Assembly (NCBI GenBank): GCA_035463295.1
Contig: DATHTK010000111.1
Coordinates: 1 to 21,549 of the forward strand
Length of the DNA stretch: 21,549 bases
Source: DATHTK01 sp035463295
Lineage (GTDB): Bacteria > Actinomycetota > Rubrobacteria > Rubrobacterales > Rubrobacteraceae
Reading direction: 5' to 3'
The position numbers were made by a program, and so were the translations under genes. The notes under the pieces are model-generated. The model had not been told where the DNA came from. It ran no database searches and saw only the letters and a list, made by a program, of their open reading frames with translations. This document shows positions 14,035-21,332 of the stretch, piece by piece (positions within the stretch are counted from its first letter, which is position 1; each line of letters starts with the position of its first letter).

Positions 14035-15471
14035 GTGGCCACTTGCGCAAGTAGTGCGGAAGTGAGAAGCTGGGAGCGCAGAGTTCGCTTAAATGCCCTG
14101 GGGCTCGAGGAGCTCGCGGCGGGCAACCGAACTGGGGTTTGGGGAGGCCTTTTGCTTCGACCTACATTAGCTTTCGCGGCGGTATTCTTGTTTACGGCCG
14201 TGGTCTTGTCGGTCGCGCTTGTCGCTGTGGCGGGTGTCTCGGAGGCAGCGAACGAGGTCCCCGGGCCCCCGGATTCCGAGAAACCTTCGAACGAGGGGCT
14301 GCTCGCGGACGACTCGCACGGTGCGGGCAATGACAGGACAACCCCTTCCTCGAACCAAGTCCAGGAGCAGAGCGCGAGTGAGACCCAGTATTCCAACGAA
14401 GATGAGGACTCTCGCTACCCCGAGCCACCGCGAGACGAAGAGTCCCGCCGGCTCGAGAGGGATACGTCCGCGACGGTTTACTACGAGTTCTACAGCCGCT
14501 GGCTAGCACAGAAGGGCGATGAGCGGAGGGTCTTGCAGGTGAAGGATACGCCTTCCGAAGGCTCCACTCCTGGCGTGCGGGCGCCTGCGGCGGCCCTCTC
14601 GGACCTGGAGCCGACCACGCCCTACTCGCAGGTGGTTGACAACGCCTCACCCCGGCGTTTTCATTCGACGCGGGACTGGAAGAAGACCTCCAGGAGAGCA
14701 ACGTACTACGGTGCAGACTACGAGAGCACAAAGCCCGCCAGGGATGCGTCCCCAGCGCGGTTCAAGGTGAGGATTCCTACCGCTGGCCACTACACCGTCT
14801 ATGCTCGCTGGCCCGCCGCCAGGGACAATAACCCCGCAACTCGTTTCCGCATCAACACCGCCTCAGGCCTCAAGAAGGCCGAAGTGAACCAGCGGAGAGA
14901 CGGCGGTATGTGGGTGAGACTCGGGGCCTACGAGATGAAGGCGGGCGACCGCTATTCTGTGCAGGTCTCTGGACGCTCGAAGGCCCGGGGCCGGATAGTC
15001 GTTGACGCCGTGAAGGTCGTTGGTGGCACGCAGGCTCCACCGCAGGAGCACGTGGCCAGGGAACCCGCAGGCGATGAGGCGGCAACGGGCGGTAACGTCA
15101 GAGGCGCAGAGGTCGTCGAGCGTGCGAGGACGCACATCGGCACCCCTTACAGACACTCGCCTCCGCTGCCTTGTGACGCTTACCGCTCGGAGGACTGCTC
15201 CTGCTTTACGCGGCTGGTCTACAGCAAGTGGTTGGCACTCCTTGACGATCCGGTCCAGCAGTGGCAGGCGGGGCGCAGCATCGAGAAGTCGGGGCTGCTC
15301 CCCGGCGACCTGGTCTTCTTCAAGGAGGCTGGAGAGAGCAACCCCATAACCCACGTCGGCATCTACTCGGGCAATGGCAACATCATTCACTCCTCCTCCT
15401 ACTGGGGAAAGGTCGTCGAGCGGCCGATGTCGTCGGTGAGCGGTTACTATGGGGCGAAGAGGCTGAATTAG
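14035..15471 (+). CDS. Membrane-anchored NlpC/P60 cell-wall hydrolase with golvesin-like domain
   Basis: Up to 478 residues. A hydrophobic segment at about 43-68 (FAAVFLFTAVVLSVALVAVA) acts as a signal anchor or uncleaved signal. A Ser/Glu/Pro-rich linker follows to about 190. Residues 200-333 match the golvesin C-terminal-like/carbohydrate-binding type (VDNASPRRF, then ATYYGADYES, IPTAGHYTVYARWPA, GGMWVRLGAYEMKAGDRYSV, DAVKVV). The C-terminal 120 residues are an NlpC/P60 peptidase (ARTHIGTPYRHS) with Cys388 in EDCSCFTRLVY, His440 in THVGIYSG and His452 in IIHSSS. It should cleave peptidoglycan stem peptides outside the membrane. The usual DCSGF is DCSCF here. The start is uncertain: GTG 14035 has a poor Shine-Dalgarno and GTG 14062 is possible. 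It stands alone, with lower-GC flanks. Confidence 0.85.
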   Translation: MATCASSAEVRSWERRVRLNALGLEELAAGNRTGVWGGLLLRPTLAFAAVFLFTAVVLSVALVAVAGVSEAANEVPGPPDSEKPSNEGLLADDSHGAGNDRTTPSSNQVQEQSASETQYSNEDEDSRYPEPPRDEESRRLERDTSATVYYEFYSRWLAQKGDERRVLQVKDTPSEGSTPGVRAPAAALSDLEPTTPYSQVVDNASPRRFHSTRDWKKTSRRATYYGADYESTKPARDASPARFKVRIPTAGHYTVYARWPAARDNNPATRFRINTASGLKKAEVNQRRDGGMWVRLGAYEMKAGDRYSVQVSGRSKARGRIVVDAVKVVGGTQAPPQEHVAREPAGDEAATGGNVRGAEVVERARTHIGTPYRHSPPLPCDAYRSEDCSCFTRLVYSKWLALLDDPVQQWQAGRSIEKSGLLPGDLVFFKEAGESNPITHVGIYSGNGNIIHSSSYWGKVVERPMSSVSGYYGAKRLN

Positions 15472-15600
15472 AGCGCGACCGAGCCGAAACGCTTCCTGTG
15501 CTCCATATAACAGCCAGCGATGGTGAAGACGAGCCTTCAACGGCGCTCGGGAGCGCACCAACTGGGACCCACCACTACGAGCGTCCGCTGCGGAGGGGTC

Positions 15601-16878
15601 TCAGAGCAGGGAGCCGTCCTCGTCGAACCGCATCGGGCGGGCAGCCTCCACGAGCTGCAGCTTCTCGTCCTTCTCCATCTCTTCGAGCAGCGCTTCGGAG
15701 ACCCACATCCGCCGGAGCCTGAGGGTGTTCTTTATCCGAACGAGGCGGGCCTCCGGTGGCGAGATGCCGGCGCACATCGTGAGGGCGGCGGCTATGGCCG
15801 TGCGGTCGTCGGGCATGACCATCGGTGTCTTGACGGGAGCGGGCGTGGTCGAGGTGAGAGCGTTGAGGTAGGTGGAGGGCCGGTCCATCGCGGCAGCGAG
15901 CCTCTCGGTCACCACGTCTGCCATCCCGAGCCCGTTGGCGTTGCCCCCGGTCTCTTCGGTCAGGCCGAGATAGACCATGCGCTCGACCTTTGGACCGCCG
16001 GTGGCGTAGGGGGTGGGGTAGCGGCCGGTCACGTTCGGGTCGGCGCCATCACCGGAGATGTTCTTCCCGATCTCATCCACCACGAGGATGTCGAGCTCGT
16101 CGAAGGGGAGCCTGAGGAGGTTCCGCTTCGCCTCCTCTAGCAGCGGCGCCTCGGCCGCTTCGAGGTCCGCGGCGGGTACGGCGGCGACCTTGTAGGGTGC
16201 TTCGTCCGCGTTCTCGAGCACGGCGAGACCGAAGGCCACCTTGCCGGTCGCAACGGCGACGCGGGCGGCCTGGGGGATTGTCTCGTGGATCTCCGCCCAT
16301 CCCGCGGCGTGCACGGAGTGGGCGCCCTTCTGTTTGCCGAGCCCGATCGCGAGCATCTTCGTCGGCCCGCTCTCGACCGTCCCGCGGAAGGCGGTGTGCG
16401 GTTTGATCCTGTTGACCGCCACGACCGAGTCGGCCTCGTAAGCATTCCGGTCCATGAAGACCTCGACGCCGCTCTCCGTCTCCCCGATCTTGACCGCTTC
16501 CATCGTCGCCCGGACCGGGCATCCGACGCTCTTCTCACTCACGCCCAGGTGCGCCAGCACCCGCGCCTGCCCCTCGGCGTTCGAGGCCCCGTGGCTCCCC
16601 ATCGCCGGGACGACAAAGGGTTCGGCCCCCGCCTCCTTCAACACCTCGACGAGCGCCGCGACGACCTCCCCGATCCCGCCGACCCCCCGGCTGCCCACAC
16701 CGACGGCGACGGACCCTCCGGGAACCTCGAGCGAGCGGAGCGCCTCGCGGACCGCCGCTCGCACGTCGCCCAGCGCGGGCGGCGAGTCCACCCGTTGCTC
16801 GACGAGCGCGACGCGTGGTGGCTCGATCTCGCCGAGCAGTTCCTCGATCTCTGTGTAGATGGGCCTTTCGATCTGCAT
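15601..16878 (-). CDS. LarA-superfamily (lactate racemase-like, DUF2088) protein
   Basis: A 425-residue protein of the LarA superfamily of nickel-pincer hydroxyacid racemases/epimerases. An N-terminal Rossmann-like half contains VAVGVGSRGVGG and VPAMGSHGASNAEGQ (His96), and then VNRIKPHTAFRG (His161) leads to SGPTKMLAIGLGKQKGAHSVH (Lys174, His187). The 26-residue interval between His161 and His187 fits the His174/His200 pair of Lactobacillus LarA as I recall it, but the lysine is 13 residues after the first His instead of 10. Lactate racemisation is therefore not assured. ATG 16878 has GGGGGTGG upstream; a TTG six codons earlier is less likely. No larB/C/E cofactor genes are in the window. 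It is divergent from lutABC, so lactate or a related 2-hydroxyacid is a reasonable substrate. Confidence 0.8.
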   Translation of the reverse strand: MQIERPIYTEIEELLGEIEPPRVALVEQRVDSPPALGDVRAAVREALRSLEVPGGSVAVGVGSRGVGGIGEVVAALVEVLKEAGAEPFVVPAMGSHGASNAEGQARVLAHLGVSEKSVGCPVRATMEAVKIGETESGVEVFMDRNAYEADSVVAVNRIKPHTAFRGTVESGPTKMLAIGLGKQKGAHSVHAAGWAEIHETIPQAARVAVATGKVAFGLAVLENADEAPYKVAAVPAADLEAAEAPLLEEAKRNLLRLPFDELDILVVDEIGKNISGDGADPNVTGRYPTPYATGGPKVERMVYLGLTEETGGNANGLGMADVVTERLAAAMDRPSTYLNALTSTTPAPVKTPMVMPDDRTAIAAALTMCAGISPPEARLVRIKNTLRLRRMWVSEALLEEMEKDEKLQLVEAARPMRFDEDGSLL

Positions 16879-16889
16879 CCGCCACCCCC

Positions 16890-16949
16890 GAAACAAACGG
16901 TTTCCCAGCCTCCATTCTACTCCCGGCAGATGGCGCCCGTTGGTATACT
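16890..16949. promoter_or_regulatory. Divergent promoter region between the LarA-like gene and lutA
   Basis: On the plus strand an extended -10, TGGTATACT, has its TATACT at 16944-16949, which would serve lutABC. On the minus strand TAGAAT (16914-16919) would serve the LarA-like gene. Neither has a good -35. A small inverted repeat, GAAAC (16890-16894) with GTTTC (16900-16904), lies just downstream of the leftward start and could be an operator. Confidence 0.45.
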
Positions 16950-16979
16950 GGCGCTTCGGTCCAGGTGGGAGGGTTTTCT

Positions 16980-17717
16980 ATGCGGGTGGCCCTGTTCATA
17001 CCGTGCTACGTCGACCTCATAAACCCGGAGGTGGGCGTAAGCGTGGTGCGCGTTCTGAGGAGGCTCGGGTGCGAGGTCGTCTATCCAGAGGGCCAGACCT
17101 GCTGCGGCCAGCCGGCCTTCAACTCGGGCTTCTTCGACGAGGCCCGCTCCGTCGGCCGCCGCTTCCTGGAGGCATTCGAGAAGGAGCGCTTCGACTACGT
17201 CGTGTGTCCCTCGGGATCGTGCACTACGATGGTCTCGCACTACTACCCCTTTATCTTCGAAGGGCTCCCCGACGAGCGGGAGCGCTCCGAGGCGTTCGGC
17301 CCCCGCGTGAGGGAGTTCTCGGACTTCCTGGTGAACGGGCTCGGTGCGAAGGACCTCGGCGTCTCCTACGACGGACGGGCCGTCTTCCACACCGGCTGCC
17401 ACCAGCGGCGCGAGCTGGGCGTCCTGAGCGAGCCGCGGGAGCTGCTGCGGAACGTCGAGGGTCTCGAGCTCCTCGACTGGGAGAGAGAGGAGCTCTGCTG
17501 CGGGTTCGGCGGGACCTTCTCCGTCAAGATGCCCGACGTCTCGGTGGCGATGGCCGACGAGAAGATAAGAGCGCTCGAGAAGAGCGGGGCGGACACCCTG
17601 ATCTCGGGCGACTCGAGCTGCTTGATGCACCTGAATGGGCGCCTGAGGCGCACGGGCCACGACACCCGCGTCTACCACCTGGCGCAGATACTCGATACAA
17701 ACGGAAGGACCGGATGA
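16980..17717 (+). CDS. lutA: Lactate utilization protein LutA, Fe-S (CCG-domain) subunit
   Basis: A 245-residue protein of two CCG domains, the LutA/YkgE/LldE subunit of the LutABC complex that oxidises L-lactate to pyruvate on an iron-sulfur pathway. The cysteine-rich pairs are visible: FIPCYVD with TCCGQPAFNSGFFDEAR in the first half, and HTGCHQRRELG with ELCCGFGGTFSVKMPDVS in the second. VCPSGSCTTMV and SGDSSCLMHLNG provide the paired single cysteines. ATG 16980 is preceded by GGGAGGG and matches the family start. It is first in the lutABC-aldolase operon. The same CCG architecture occurs in heterodisulfide reductase and GlpC, but the gene order lutA-lutB-lutC settles the call. Confidence 0.93.
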   Translation: MRVALFIPCYVDLINPEVGVSVVRVLRRLGCEVVYPEGQTCCGQPAFNSGFFDEARSVGRRFLEAFEKERFDYVVCPSGSCTTMVSHYYPFIFEGLPDERERSEAFGPRVREFSDFLVNGLGAKDLGVSYDGRAVFHTGCHQRRELGVLSEPRELLRNVEGLELLDWEREELCCGFGGTFSVKMPDVSVAMADEKIRALEKSGADTLISGDSSCLMHLNGRLRRTGHDTRVYHLAQILDTNGRTG

Positions 17718-17718
17718 C

Positions 17719-19197
17719 GTGGAGACGCAGAAGCCCGCTAGAGAGCGGGAGACACAGGACCGGCGCCACGAGGGGATCGCGAGCGAGGTCGAGGGCTTCA
17801 ACGACCGGGCCCGGAGGGCCGTCGGGGACGAGGAGCTCCACGACTCGGTGGCGCTCTTCACCGAGAAGGCCGTCGGGGCGCGTAACGCGGTCCTGCAAGC
17901 GCTGCCGGAGGCGCCGCAGCTCAGGGAGAGAGCCTACCGCATAAAACAGGAGACCATGGCGAACCTCGACCGCTACCTGGAGCAGATCGCCGATAGGGTA
18001 GAGGAGCGGGGCGGCAAGGTCTTCTTCGCCGAGAGCGGCGAGGCCGTCGTCCGCTACATAGGAGACCTGGCGCGAGAGAGGGGCGCAAAGGTCATAACCA
18101 AGTCCAAGAGCATGGCGACCGAGGAGATAGAGCTCAACCGGCGCCTGGAGGAGGATTATTCGGACCTCGACCTCGAGATCGTCGAGACGGACCTCGGGGA
18201 GTGGATCGCCCAGCTCGCCGGCGACCACCCCTCGCATATCGTCGGCCCGATCCTCCACATGAACCGGCGCCGGATCACCGAGGTCCTCTCCGGCGTCTCG
18301 GGTGAGAAGCTCCCGCCGGACGTCGAGGCGCTGGGCTCCTTCGCGCGCAAGCGGCTGCGGGAGAAGTTCCTCGCGGCGGATATCGGTGTTACTGGGGCGA
18401 ACTTCGGGGTAGCCGAGACGGGGACCATCGCCACGGTCACGAACGAGGGGAACGCTCGGCTCGTGACGAGCGTACCTCCGGTGCACGTCGTCGTGATGGG
18501 GATCGAGAAGGTGATCCCGCGCTTCACCGACCTCTCGGTCTTCGTCCGGCTCCTCGCGCGCAGCGGGACCGGGCAGGAGATCACCGTCTACACGAACTTC
18601 ATCACGGGTCCGCGGGGTCCCGGCGAGCTCGATGGGGCGGAGGAGTTCCACCTCATCCTGATGGACAACGGCCGCTCGAAGATCCTGGGTACGGAGTTCG
18701 AGGAGGCGCTCTACTGCATCCGCTGTGGCGCCTGCCTGAACGTCTGCCCGGTCTACCGCCAGACCGGCGGCCACGCCTACGGCTCGACCTACTCCGGACC
18801 TATCGGGGCCGTGATCACGCCCCTGCTGAAAAGGACCGAGGAGGCGAAGGACCTCCCCTTCGCCTCCTCGCTGTGCGGTGCGTGCTGGGAGGCGTGCCCG
18901 GTCGGGATCCCGCTACACGACCTCCTTCTCAAGCTCCGCAACCGCCAGGTCGAGGAGGGCGTGCGCGGCAGAGGGGAGACCCTGGCGATGAAGGGCTTCG
19001 AGAATACGATGAGGAGCCCGGCCCTCTACAAGATCTCCGGCAAGGCCGGCCGCCTGGCCCAGAAGGCGCAGAAGCACCTCCCGCAGGGAGCCGCTCCGCC
19101 AACCCTTCCTGGTCCTTTGGGCGCCTGGGCAAACTACCGCGAACTCCCGGAGTTCGCCGAGAAGCCCTTCCGCGAGCTGTGGAAGGAGGGCATCTAG
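17719..19197 (+). CDS. lutB: Lactate utilization protein LutB (LUD domain plus ferredoxin-type Fe-S)
   Basis: A 492-residue subunit. The LUD domain spans about residues 70-310, with the typical VTGANFGVAETGTIATVTNE and VTSVPPVHVVVMGIEKVIPR. Two 4Fe-4S motifs follow: Cys333-x2-Cys336-x2-Cys339-x3-Cys343-Pro, and Cys386-x2-Cys389-x3-Cys393-Pro with its partner in the first motif. The C-terminal tail (LPGPLGAWANYRELPEFAEK) is the conserved LutB ending. GTG 17719 begins one base after the lutA stop, with GGAAGGA nine bases upstream. It should pass electrons from lactate oxidation in a cytosolic, membrane-associated LutABC complex. It is full length, with all cluster ligands present. Confidence 0.94.
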   Translation: METQKPARERETQDRRHEGIASEVEGFNDRARRAVGDEELHDSVALFTEKAVGARNAVLQALPEAPQLRERAYRIKQETMANLDRYLEQIADRVEERGGKVFFAESGEAVVRYIGDLARERGAKVITKSKSMATEEIELNRRLEEDYSDLDLEIVETDLGEWIAQLAGDHPSHIVGPILHMNRRRITEVLSGVSGEKLPPDVEALGSFARKRLREKFLAADIGVTGANFGVAETGTIATVTNEGNARLVTSVPPVHVVVMGIEKVIPRFTDLSVFVRLLARSGTGQEITVYTNFITGPRGPGELDGAEEFHLILMDNGRSKILGTEFEEALYCIRCGACLNVCPVYRQTGGHAYGSTYSGPIGAVITPLLKRTEEAKDLPFASSLCGACWEACPVGIPLHDLLLKLRNRQVEEGVRGRGETLAMKGFENTMRSPALYKISGKAGRLAQKAQKHLPQGAAPPTLPGPLGAWANYRELPEFAEKPFRELWKEGI

Positions 19198-19198
19198 G

Positions 19199-19876
19199 AT
19201 GGCCGGTCGCTCGGAGTTCCTCGAAGCGATCCGACACCGCACCCGGACCGGCAGGTACAGACCGACCCACGCCCCCGACGTCGCCTGGACCGAAGGGGAA
19301 GAGCCCCGCGAGAGCGCGCCCATCGAGGACCCACCGGCGCGCTTCCTGCGGGAGCTGGAAGCCCTGGGAGGCCACGGGAAGAGGGCGGCGAGCCTCCAGG
19401 AGGCCCGTGAGTACATCGTCGCTCTGGCGAAGGAGCGGGGCGCGAAGCTGCTCCTCAGGTGGGACGTACGGGAGCTCGAGGACCTCGGCGTGGACGAACC
19501 GCTGGGGGAGGCGGGCGTTGAGGTGGTCCCCTGGCGGGGCCTGGAGGACTTCCGGGAGGTCGCCGCGAGGGCGGACGTCGGGCTCTCGACCGCCGAGTGG
19601 GCCGTAGCGGAGACCGGCAGCCTGGTTCTGACGAGCGGACCCGGAAGGGGCCGCAGCGTGACGCTCTTGCCGCCGACCTACGTGGCGGTACTGCCCGCGG
19701 ACAGGGTACTGCGAACCGTAGCGGAGGCCATCGACAAGTACGCCGAGGGTGGGCCCGGCGCGTTGCCGGCCAACGTCGTCTTCCATACAGGTCCCAGTCG
19801 CTCGGGGGACATAGAGATGGAGATCTTCGTCGGGATGCACGGGCCCGGCGACGTACACGTGGTGCTGGTGGGATAG
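19199..19876 (+). CDS. lutC: Lactate utilization protein LutC (LUD domain)
   Basis: A 225-residue LUD-domain protein, third subunit of the lactate oxidation complex. Recognisable parts are the start GRSEFLEAIRHRT, the pair TAEWAVAETGSLVLTSGPGR, LLPPTYVAVLPADRVLRTVA, and the family ending HTGPSRSGDIEMEIFVGMHG followed by GPGDVHVVLVG. It has no Fe-S motif, as expected. The ATG is two bases after the lutB stop, with GGAAGGAGGG upstream, and the stop is followed at once by the aldolase start. Length and motif order are normal. Confidence 0.93.
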   Translation: MAGRSEFLEAIRHRTRTGRYRPTHAPDVAWTEGEEPRESAPIEDPPARFLRELEALGGHGKRAASLQEAREYIVALAKERGAKLLLRWDVRELEDLGVDEPLGEAGVEVVPWRGLEDFREVAARADVGLSTAEWAVAETGSLVLTSGPGRGRSVTLLPPTYVAVLPADRVLRTVAEAIDKYAEGGPGALPANVVFHTGPSRSGDIEMEIFVGMHGPGDVHVVLVG

Positions 19877-20659
19877 GTGGCGATCGATCCCGTCAACCCG
19901 CTCAAGCGGATCTGGGCCGAAGGCGGGACGGTCTTCGGGTTGTGGGCCGTAGTCCCCGGCTCTTTCGGCGTCGAGCTTATGGCGGGCGCCGATATCGATT
20001 ACGTGTGCGTTGACCAGCAGCACGGGCTCATCGGCTACGACGCGATGTTGCCGATGCTGCAGGCGATAGGGGCGGCGGGCGCCGCGCCCGTAACCCGCGT
20101 GCTCTCCGGGGACCCGTACCGGATCATGCAGTCCCTCGACGCCGGCGCGTGGGGCGTGATCGTCCCGATGGTCGACAGCGCCGAAGAAGCGGCGAGCGCC
20201 GTCGCTGCCTGCCGCTACCCGCCGCGCGGGACCCGCTCGTGGGGGCCGATCCGGGCCTCGGCGGTAGTGAGTTCGCGCGATCCGGAGGTAATCGCCGACG
20301 CGGCGCTGTGCATGGTCATGGTCGAGACGAGGGAGGGTCTCGAGAGGGTCGAGGAGATCGCCGCCACTCCCGGCCTCGACGGGATCTACGTTGGACCCTC
20401 GGACCTCGCGCTCTCCCTGGGGCTCGCCCCCACCCTCGAGGTCGAGGAGCCCGGGCACGCGAAGGCCGTCGAGCGCATAAGGGAGGCGTGCCACAAGAGC
20501 GGCATCGCCGCCGGCATCCACTCCCCTTCCGGGGAGTGGGCGAGGCGGCACGCGGAGGCCGGCTTCGACATGGTTACCGTTGCTACGGACGCGGCGCTCC
20601 TGAGCGCCGCGTCTACCAGGGAGGCGGCCGCAGCCCGCGGCGGAGGCGGTTACTCGTAG
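19877..20659 (+). CDS. HpcH/HpaI-family class II aldolase
   Basis: A 260-residue metal-dependent aldolase of the HpcH/HpaI (citrate lyase beta-like) family, which splits 2-keto-3-deoxy acids to pyruvate and an aldehyde. His49 in VDQQHGLIGYD is the expected general base (many members have EHG here), Arg74 in PVTRV binds the keto acid, and Glu150 (VMVETREGLE) with Asp176 (VGPSDLALSLG) hold the divalent metal. GTG 19877 abuts the lutC stop with no gap, so it is translated with the Lut complex. A job in making pyruvate plus an aldehyde that is later oxidised to lactate is plausible. Candidate substrates include 2-keto-3-deoxy-L-rhamnonate or fuconate and 4-hydroxy-2-oxo acids; the sequence does not decide. 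Confidence 0.88.
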   Translation: MAIDPVNPLKRIWAEGGTVFGLWAVVPGSFGVELMAGADIDYVCVDQQHGLIGYDAMLPMLQAIGAAGAAPVTRVLSGDPYRIMQSLDAGAWGVIVPMVDSAEEAASAVAACRYPPRGTRSWGPIRASAVVSSRDPEVIADAALCMVMVETREGLERVEEIAATPGLDGIYVGPSDLALSLGLAPTLEVEEPGHAKAVERIREACHKSGIAAGIHSPSGEWARRHAEAGFDMVTVATDAALLSAASTREAAAARGGGGYS

Positions 20660-20692
20660 GTCCCGGCGGTCCTTACGCAGTGGTTCGCGTAG

Positions 20693-20718
20693 AACGGGCG
20701 GGTCACGAGCCGCCCGTT
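20693..20718. terminator. Hairpin between convergent aldolase and stress-protein genes
   Basis: AACGGGCGG (20693-20701) pairs perfectly with CCGCCCGTT (20710-20718) around an eight-base loop. It lies 33 bases after the aldolase stop and touches the stop of the convergent universal stress gene. There is no T-run on either strand, so it may act as a bidirectional, U-less terminator. Confidence 0.5.
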
Positions 20719-21167
20719 CAGTGGCGCACTATATAGACCGGGCAGTGGGCGTGTCGGACGACCGACTCGGAGACGCTGCCTACCAGCGTACGGGTGATCG
20801 CGCCGAGGCCACGGCTACCGATCACTATCACGCCCGCCTCGATGGCCTCGGCCGTGCGGAGGATCTCCTTGTCCGGATCTCCGCTCCTGAGGTGGGTCTC
20901 CGCCACCTTGCCGCCGTAAGATCCGACCTTCTCCGCCTGCTCCTTGAGAAACGTTTCCGCGTCCCTCTCGACCCCCGCGATGGCAGATTCCCTCGCCTCG
21001 CCGGAGAGGAGATGGTGACCTATCAGTTGGGCGGGCGACGGCAGCACGTAGACCAGGTGCACCTCAGAGCCGGTGCTCTTCGAGAGCTCGGCCGCCGTCT
21101 CGGCGGCCAGGGCGGCCTCCTCGGAACCGTCGGTCGCCAGCAGTATCGTAGTTGGGAAGATGGCCAT
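20718..21167 (-). CDS. Universal stress protein (UspA family)
   Basis: A 149-residue single Usp domain. It begins with ILLATDGSEEAALAAETAAE and ends with the ATP-binding signature GSRGLGAITRTLVGSVSESV followed by HCPVYIVR, so it belongs to the nucleotide-binding type. No signal or membrane segment is present; it should be a cytosolic homodimer. ATG 21167 has GAGGAGG five bases upstream; a 36-codon upstream extension in frame would cross the neighbouring small gene and is rejected. It is third on the minus strand after the Nramp-type transporter and the 29-residue membrane peptide, with a 26-base gap, so it may be expressed with metal import. The precise stress role is not readable. Confidence 0.92.
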   Translation of the reverse strand: MAIFPTTILLATDGSEEAALAAETAAELSKSTGSEVHLVYVLPSPAQLIGHHLLSGEARESAIAGVERDAETFLKEQAEKVGSYGGKVAETHLRSGDPDKEILRTAEAIEAGVIVIGSRGLGAITRTLVGSVSESVVRHAHCPVYIVRH

Positions 21168-21193
21168 CGTAACCTCCTCTTTAGGTGTTTCTG

Positions 21194-21283
21194 TCAGTCG
21201 AGCAACCCGATCAGATAGGCTATCGTCATCAGGACGCAGAAGATCACCGCGAACGCGAGGAAGCGCAGCCAGCACCCTTTCAC
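21194..21283 (-). CDS. 29-residue single-helix membrane peptide
   Basis: A short frame from GTG 21283 to TGA encodes MKGCWLRFLAFAVIFCVLMT followed by IAYLIGLLD. Residues 7-27 are one hydrophobic helix, with Lys/Arg at the N-terminal side and Asp at the C-terminus, as expected for an inner-membrane peptide with the N-terminus inside. Two cysteines and an aromatic pair lie in or near the helix. GGGGGAG stands ten bases upstream of the start, which is a little far. It fits between the Nramp-type gene (49 bases) and the universal stress gene (26 bases), all on the minus strand. The placement suggests an accessory peptide of the transporter, but that is inference; a chance frame cannot be excluded. 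Confidence 0.5.
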   Translation of the reverse strand: MKGCWLRFLAFAVIFCVLMTIAYLIGLLD

Positions 21284-21332
21284 CCTGACTGCGCTCCCCC
21301 GTTAGCGGTTCTCACCGACCGCTCCTAAAACG

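Noticed and set aside
18929..20551. Minus-strand ORF of 540 codons across lutB, lutC and the aldolase
   Set aside because: It is antisense to three genes with intact catalytic or cluster motifs and shows no domain of its own.
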